DNA of 44,726 nucleotides from positions 1-44,726 of the forward strand of contig JACRPZ010000042.1 of assembly GCA_016222905.1 (NCBI GenBank). The letters run 5' to 3'. The DNA is from Nitrospirota bacterium. Lineage in GTDB: Bacteria > Nitrospirota > Thermodesulfovibrionia > UBA6902. Positions 41,421-44,726 of the stretch are shown one piece after another. Numbering within the stretch: the stretch's first letter is position 1; the number at the start of each line of letters is the position of its first letter. Position numbers and translations under genes: made by a program. The notes below the pieces were generated by a model. The model made no database searches and was not told the origin of the DNA. It saw only the letters and a program-made list of their open reading frames with translations.

Positions 41421-42337
41421 TCTTTTACCCCTGAGAGCAGATACAGCACAGCCATTCTTACCGCAATCCCGTTAGTCACCTGTTCAAGTATTACTGATTG
41501 AGGGCCGTCCGCAACATCTGATGCAATCTCCACCCCTCTGTTCATAGGCCCCGGATGCATAACAATCGCGTCCTTCTTTGCTAATTTGAGCCTTTCGGAA
41601 GTTAATCCGTAAAGGTTGAAGTATTCCTTAAGCGACGGGAGAAACCCCTTGCTCTGACGCTCAAGCTGAAGTCTCAGGGTCATTACTACATCAGCTTTTT
41701 TAATACCATCTTCTATTGAATGATGCACCTCAACTCCAAGCTGGCCGATCTCAACAGGCATAAGCGTAGGAGGGCATATAACCTTCACATTTGCTCCGAG
41801 TTTAGTTAAGGCATAAATATTGGATTTCGCAACCCTGCTGTGAGCTATATCCCCTATTATCGCCACATTAAGCCCTTCAATTTTCTTCTTATGAGCGCGT
41901 ATTGTAAAGAGATCAAGTAACGCCTGCGTCGGATGCTCATTCGCTCCGTCCCCCGCATTTATGACGGATATATTCAGGAGCCGACTCAGAGAATGCGGAA
42001 CGCCTGATGAGGCATGTCTTATTATCACAAAGTCCGCCCCAAGAGCTTGAATCGTAAGCGCGGTGTCCTGTATAGACTCTCCTTTTACTATACTGCTTGA
42101 TGATAAAGAGAAATTTACAATATCTGCGCTTAACCGCTTGGCAGCAAGCGTAAATGAAGTCCTTGTCCTCGTTGACGGCTCATAGAATAAACTCACAACT
42201 GTTTTGCCTCTCAGGGGAGGAACCTTCTTAATATCCCTCCTGAGAACATCCATAAAACCATCTGAAGTCTCAAGCACATGATAGATATCATCTGCGCTGA
42301 GCTCTTTGATTCCCAAGAGGTCTTTTGATTCAAGCAT
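41417..42337 (-). CDS. pyrB: Aspartate carbamoyltransferase, catalytic subunit
   Basis: PyrB joins carbamoyl phosphate and aspartate, the committed step of pyrimidine synthesis. It has 306 residues. The carbamoyl-phosphate loop '[12 protein letters not shown]' is at 51-62, '[15 protein letters not shown]' and '[16 protein letters not shown]' are present, and the aspartate site is 'TLRLQLERQ'. No pyrI regulatory subunit is encoded nearby; PyrR attenuation is the visible control. It follows pyrR by 27 bp and overlaps pyrC by 4 nt. Confidence 0.96.
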   Translation of the reverse strand: MLESKDLLGIKELSADDIYHVLETSDGFMDVLRRDIKKVPPLRGKTVVSLFYEPSTRTRTSFTLAAKRLSADIVNFSLSSSSIVKGESIQDTALTIQALGADFVIIRHASSGVPHSLSRLLNISVINAGDGANEHPTQALLDLFTIRAHKKKIEGLNVAIIGDIAHSRVAKSNIYALTKLGANVKVICPPTLMPVEIGQLGVEVHHSIEDGIKKADVVMTLRLQLERQSKGFLPSLKEYFNLYGLTSERLKLAKKDAIVMHPGPMNRGVEIASDVADGPQSVILEQVTNGIAVRMAVLYLLSGVKE

Positions 42338-42364
42338 GTTCGTTAAAGCCCCCGTTAAAACGGC

Positions 42365-42901
42365 TCATACCGCATAAATTATCTTTACAGAATCCTCACT
42401 GCTATTTTTGTCATCTATATTTACTTCAACCCTGTCGTTGAAGGATGTAGGAATATTCTTGCCCACATAATCAGGCCTTATCGGAAGTTCCCTATGGCCC
42501 CTGTCAATAAGCACTGCAAGCTGTATCCTGGCCGGACGGCCGAAATCAACAAGCGCATCCATTGCAGCCCTGATGCTCCTGCCCGTAAAAAGCACATCAT
42601 CCACAAGTAGAACTGTCTTATCGGAAATTGAGAACGGGATATCGGTAGACCTTACGATCGGCTGCTCTTCTTTTATGTAAATATCATCCCTGTAAAGGGC
42701 AATATCAAGCGCGCCGACCTCAGTCTTATGTCCTGTTACGGATTCAAGTTGAGATGCAAGCCTTTTTGCAAGAAGAACCCCTCCCCTCTGAATTCCGACA
42801 AGACATATTTTATTAATGTCTTTGTTCTTCTCGATGATCTCGTGAGTGATCCTTGTTATTGTTTTATTAATTTCTTTGGAGTTAAGTATATCTCTGGGCA
42901 T
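42365..42901 (-). CDS. pyrR: Bifunctional pyr operon attenuation regulator / uracil phosphoribosyltransferase
   Basis: PyrR binds UMP/UTP and the pyr leader RNA to favour termination, and has uracil phosphoribosyltransferase activity. At 178 residues it is family-typical. The PRPP loop is 'VLLVDDVLFTGRSIRAA' (97-113); 'GIQRGGVLLAKRL' and 'RPARIQLAVLIDRGHRELPI' are also characteristic. It is the first gene of the operon. Its leader contains a perfect PyrR-binding sequence and a terminator that also covers the AGAAGG ribosome binding site, so it appears to control its own expression and that of the genes behind it. Confidence 0.95.
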   Translation of the reverse strand: MPRDILNSKEINKTITRITHEIIEKNKDINKICLVGIQRGGVLLAKRLASQLESVTGHKTEVGALDIALYRDDIYIKEEQPIVRSTDIPFSISDKTVLLVDDVLFTGRSIRAAMDALVDFGRPARIQLAVLIDRGHRELPIRPDYVGKNIPTSFNDRVEVNIDDKNSSEDSVKIIYAV

Positions 42902-42933
42902 AAAAAAACCTTCTTCCTCTGAGAGGGCGAAGG
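42902..42933 (-). terminator. PyrR-controlled attenuator hairpin
   Basis: On the minus strand CCTTC (42933-42929) pairs with GAAGG (42913-42909), with an inner CCTC/GAGG stem, followed by seven T directly before the pyrR ATG. The 3' arm contains the AGAAGG ribosome binding site of pyrR, so folding would block both transcription and translation. Confidence 0.75.
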
Positions 42934-42959
42934 CTCGCGGTGATACTCTGAATTTAAAT

Positions 42960-42990
42960 CCTTAATAGCCTCTCAGGACTATCTTAAAGG
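42960..42990 (-). promoter_or_regulatory. PyrR-binding loop (anti-antiterminator)
   Basis: AGTCCTGAGAGGCT (42980-42967, minus strand) fits the known PyrR-binding consensus ARUCCNGNGAGGYU at every position. The flanks CCTTTAAGATAG and CTATTAAGG pair to form a stem with a GA internal bulge, as in Bacillus PyrR sites. Its TGAGAGG can alternatively pair with CCTCTCA in the terminator's 5' arm to form an antiterminator. Confidence 0.8.
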
Positions 42991-42996
42991 CAGTTG

Positions 42997-43026
42997 ATTT
43001 TACATTAATCAGCGATATCCTGTCAA
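42997..43026 (-). promoter_or_regulatory. pyr operon promoter
   Basis: TTGACA (43026-43021) is a perfect -35 box. After 18 bases comes TAAAAT (43002-42997), one change from consensus. Transcription would begin near 42990, exactly where the PyrR-binding hairpin starts. The promoter lies directly behind the stop of the upstream radical SAM gene. Confidence 0.7.
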
Positions 43027-43040
43027 TCCAGGGATGATGC

Positions 43041-44483
43041 TCACACTTTTGAAACAAACATTTCATTATAGATGATTCGTATGCTCTCACGGGCAGACAC
43101 CTTATATGGATATATCCTGTATCTATAAACATACCCCTTCCAGAATTTTCTGATCCTGTTATATAAAAATCTGAGGGGAAGTTTTATCAGAACGTTTCTT
43201 ATCAAAGGCATCAGGAATGGAAATTCCACAGCAACTCCGAGAAGATGCATAAAATTTTCAAGCTGCTTTTTGTCCTTAAGGTCAAGAATGATCCTCTCAT
43301 GGTAAGTCTCAGGAAATTTTATGTCGGGATTAAAGAAGCCGTTTGCCACAGAGTATTCATATATGTTTGTCTTTGGATAGGGGGTAAGTATAAAAGAGTC
43401 GCAGAATGTGGGCTTTGCCTTCACGCTTAATGCCCATGTCTCCATCGCAGTATCAAGCGTCTCTCCCGGCGCTCCTATTATGTTGTAGACAGAGAACATC
43501 ACATTTTTATCACGAAGTATTTTCAGTCCCCTTAAAATAGAATCTTTGCTCATATTTCTGTTCAGTACTTTATTTCTGATATAGTCATTGCCTGATTCCA
43601 CGCCTGTTCCTATATAATAGACCCCTGCTTTTATCAGGTCGTCAATCACCTCAGCCTTGATAATCTCCGGCCTCATGAGACAATAAAACGGAAGCCCTAT
43701 CTCCTTTGGATACTTCTCGGAAAATTCTTTTACCCATTTACTGTCAATTGTGAGTATCTCGTCCCTGAATATCAGGTATTCAATCTTGGGATAATCTCTC
43801 TTTAATTGCTTTAATTCATCAATTACATGATCAACGCTCCTCTGGCGAAAGATAGGGTCTCCTTTCACTCTCATTTTGTGAAGCTGATGGTTAAAGCAGT
43901 AAGAACAGTTAAACGGACAGCCCTGGCTTGTCATCAGTGTTGCTGTTCTTGCCAGCCGGTAATCTTTATATCTGTTATAGAGGCTTCTGTCAGGCGGAGG
44001 AAGCGTATCCAGGTCCTTAACAAGGGGGCGCTGTTCATTCTTGTATATTTTACCGTCAACCTTTACCCACCAGTTTTTAACATTTGTAATATCCTCGCCC
44101 TTTTCCAGCTTGCTGATAAATTCAGGCATCGCCTCGAAGCCTTCGCCGCGGCATACGGCGTCAACTCCTTCTTCTTCGACCATTTCAGGCGAGAATGTAG
44201 GGTGAGGACCGCCGAACATTGCAAAGAATTTAAACTTCTCCTTGAGTCTTCTGTTCCAATCAAGATAAGTATCCTGCCCGCCGCTGAAAGTTGTATACGC
44301 TACGATGTCAGGTTTGAACTCTTTAACAGTCTCCTCAACCTCGTTATAGCTGACCCCTGCTATCTCACACTGATGCCCTGCCTTCTTAAGCACCGCGGAT
44401 AGCCACATTGGTCCAAAAGTGACAAAACCGCCGCTCAAAAGCATTGTCCTGTCAATGTGGGCAATGAATAAAATACGACTCAT
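43041..44483 (-). CDS. B12-binding-type radical SAM protein
   Basis: This 480-residue protein has an N-terminal cobalamin-binding-type Rossmann domain (about 1-130; 'FKPDIVAYTTFSGGQDTYL', 'FAMFGGPHPTFSPEMVEEEG') and a radical SAM barrel with 'TSQGCPFNCSYCFNH' (Cys189, Cys193, Cys196). 'LIFRDEILTID' and 'GTGVESGNDYIRNKVLNRNM' are typical of the HpnJ/BchE-like group. It shares the domain plan of the protein at 24489 but is only distantly similar. The ATG has AAAGGAGG eight bases upstream. The classic DxHxxG ligand is absent. It may modify a lipid or cell-wall component; the substrate cannot be told. It probably has its own transcript, because the pyr operon has a separate promoter. Confidence 0.88.
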   Translation of the reverse strand: MSRILFIAHIDRTMLLSGGFVTFGPMWLSAVLKKAGHQCEIAGVSYNEVEETVKEFKPDIVAYTTFSGGQDTYLDWNRRLKEKFKFFAMFGGPHPTFSPEMVEEEGVDAVCRGEGFEAMPEFISKLEKGEDITNVKNWWVKVDGKIYKNEQRPLVKDLDTLPPPDRSLYNRYKDYRLARTATLMTSQGCPFNCSYCFNHQLHKMRVKGDPIFRQRSVDHVIDELKQLKRDYPKIEYLIFRDEILTIDSKWVKEFSEKYPKEIGLPFYCLMRPEIIKAEVIDDLIKAGVYYIGTGVESGNDYIRNKVLNRNMSKDSILRGLKILRDKNVMFSVYNIIGAPGETLDTAMETWALSVKAKPTFCDSFILTPYPKTNIYEYSVANGFFNPDIKFPETYHERIILDLKDKKQLENFMHLLGVAVEFPFLMPLIRNVLIKLPLRFLYNRIRKFWKGYVYRYRIYPYKVSARESIRIIYNEMFVSKV

Positions 44484-44592
44484 ACTGTCCGTCCTCCTTT
44501 ATTCCTGACTCTATCATTAAAAATATTAATTTAGAATTAAACTTATATATTTAACAGTAGTCCATAAAATGGGAGAATGTCAAGATTTCGAA

Positions 44593-44662
44593 TTGCCTCA
44601 TTAAAAAACGATACGAAAGAGGATCGTTGCCTCAAATAAGAAATCGATACGAAAAATAATCG
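44593..44662. repeat. Two tandem 34-36 bp repeats at the right edge
   Basis: TTGCCTCA followed by CGATACGAAAGAGGATCG (44593-44626) is repeated as TTGCCTCA followed by CGATACGAAAAATAATCG (44627-44662). The pair lies 40 bp upstream of the start of a probable transposase, where insertion-sequence ends often carry transposase-binding repeats. Confidence 0.55.
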
Positions 44663-44701
44663 AAAATAGCCTTCTGTAAGCAAAAGCGACAGGAGGCAGA
44701 A

Positions 44702-44726
44702 ATGAGGCTGACGATGCAAGAGAGGA
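44702..44726 (+). CDS. Start of a probable transposase gene (partial)
   Basis: ATG at 44702 has AGGAGG five bases upstream and encodes MRLTMQER before the window ends. This start resembles integrase-core transposases (IS481-like) that begin with LTMQER. With the tandem repeats just before it, an insertion sequence entering the window from the right is likely, but eight residues cannot prove it. Confidence 0.4.

Noticed and set aside
43827-44402. 191-codon plus-strand reading inside the radical SAM gene
   Set aside because: It overlaps the cysteine motif and B12-type domain of a clear minus-strand gene; it is a shadow frame.
1-44726. CRISPR arrays, tRNA or rRNA genes, replication origin
   Set aside because: I saw no regularly spaced repeats, no cloverleaf-like sequence with a conserved T-loop and no rRNA signature anywhere in the window.

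Overview
The window is about 44.7 kb of bacterial chromosome with no rRNA, tRNA or CRISPR array that I can see. It suggests a Gram-negative, probably anaerobic or microaerophilic bacterium. The pointers are a secreted 13-17 haem cytochrome with Geobacter-style spacing, HD-GYP signalling, two cobalamin-type radical SAM proteins and a surface-polysaccharide locus. A Nitrospirota-like or deltaproteobacterial host is my inference; the sequence does not prove it. GC content is moderate overall, very low around 4.5-7.2 kb and clearly higher around 26.8-27.6 kb.

Region 1 (1-18.7 kb) is a surface-glycan biosynthesis and decoration locus. It opens with a decayed spermidine-synthase-like gene, a sugar aminotransferase of the DegT/StrS type, two SAM methyltransferases and a GT-C type membrane glycosyltransferase. 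It then holds an unusual concentration of alkaline-phosphatase-superfamily enzymes. One is an AT-rich membrane-anchored sulfatase-like protein. Two are COG3379-like phosphohydrolases, one with a putative Tat/lipoprotein signal and one without a signal. The rest is a head-to-tail family of membrane-anchored sulfatase-like genes with one intact copy (A), one frameshifted copy (B), one copy with its catalytic core deleted (C) and a trace of a fourth. The catalytic position of the sulfatase-like proteins is Thr instead of Cys/Ser, so they are better read as phospho-group transferases or hydrolases than as true sulfatases. A NodU/CmcH-type carbamoyltransferase, an SxtJ-type membrane protein and a small exported YIDP protein complete the module, which points to carbamoylation and phospho-modification of an exported glycan.

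Region 2 (18.7-28.4 kb) holds dapB and a signalling operon. The operon is a 59-residue TTG-started small ORF coupled by ATGA to a GAF histidine kinase, then a second GAF/PAS kinase with an eroded ATP-binding domain, then a receiver-HD-GYP regulator. A divergent radical SAM protein follows. After it comes a short GC-richer islet of two unrecognised genes, the first preceded directly by a 14-bp perfect palindrome, and then a two-CBS-domain protein.

Region 3 (28.4-44.5 kb, all minus strand) is a pyrimidine biosynthesis operon transcribed leftwards: pyrR-pyrB-pyrC-carA-carB-greA-pyrK-[multihaem cytochrome]-pyrD-SAM hydrolase-GT4 glycosyltransferase. In front of pyrR there is a complete PyrR attenuation leader: a consensus promoter, a perfect PyrR-binding loop and a terminator that also covers the pyrR ribosome binding site. 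The large cytochrome gene separates pyrK from pyrD, whose products normally form one complex. A second radical SAM gene lies upstream of the operon. The right edge holds short tandem repeats and the first codons of what looks like an insertion-sequence transposase.
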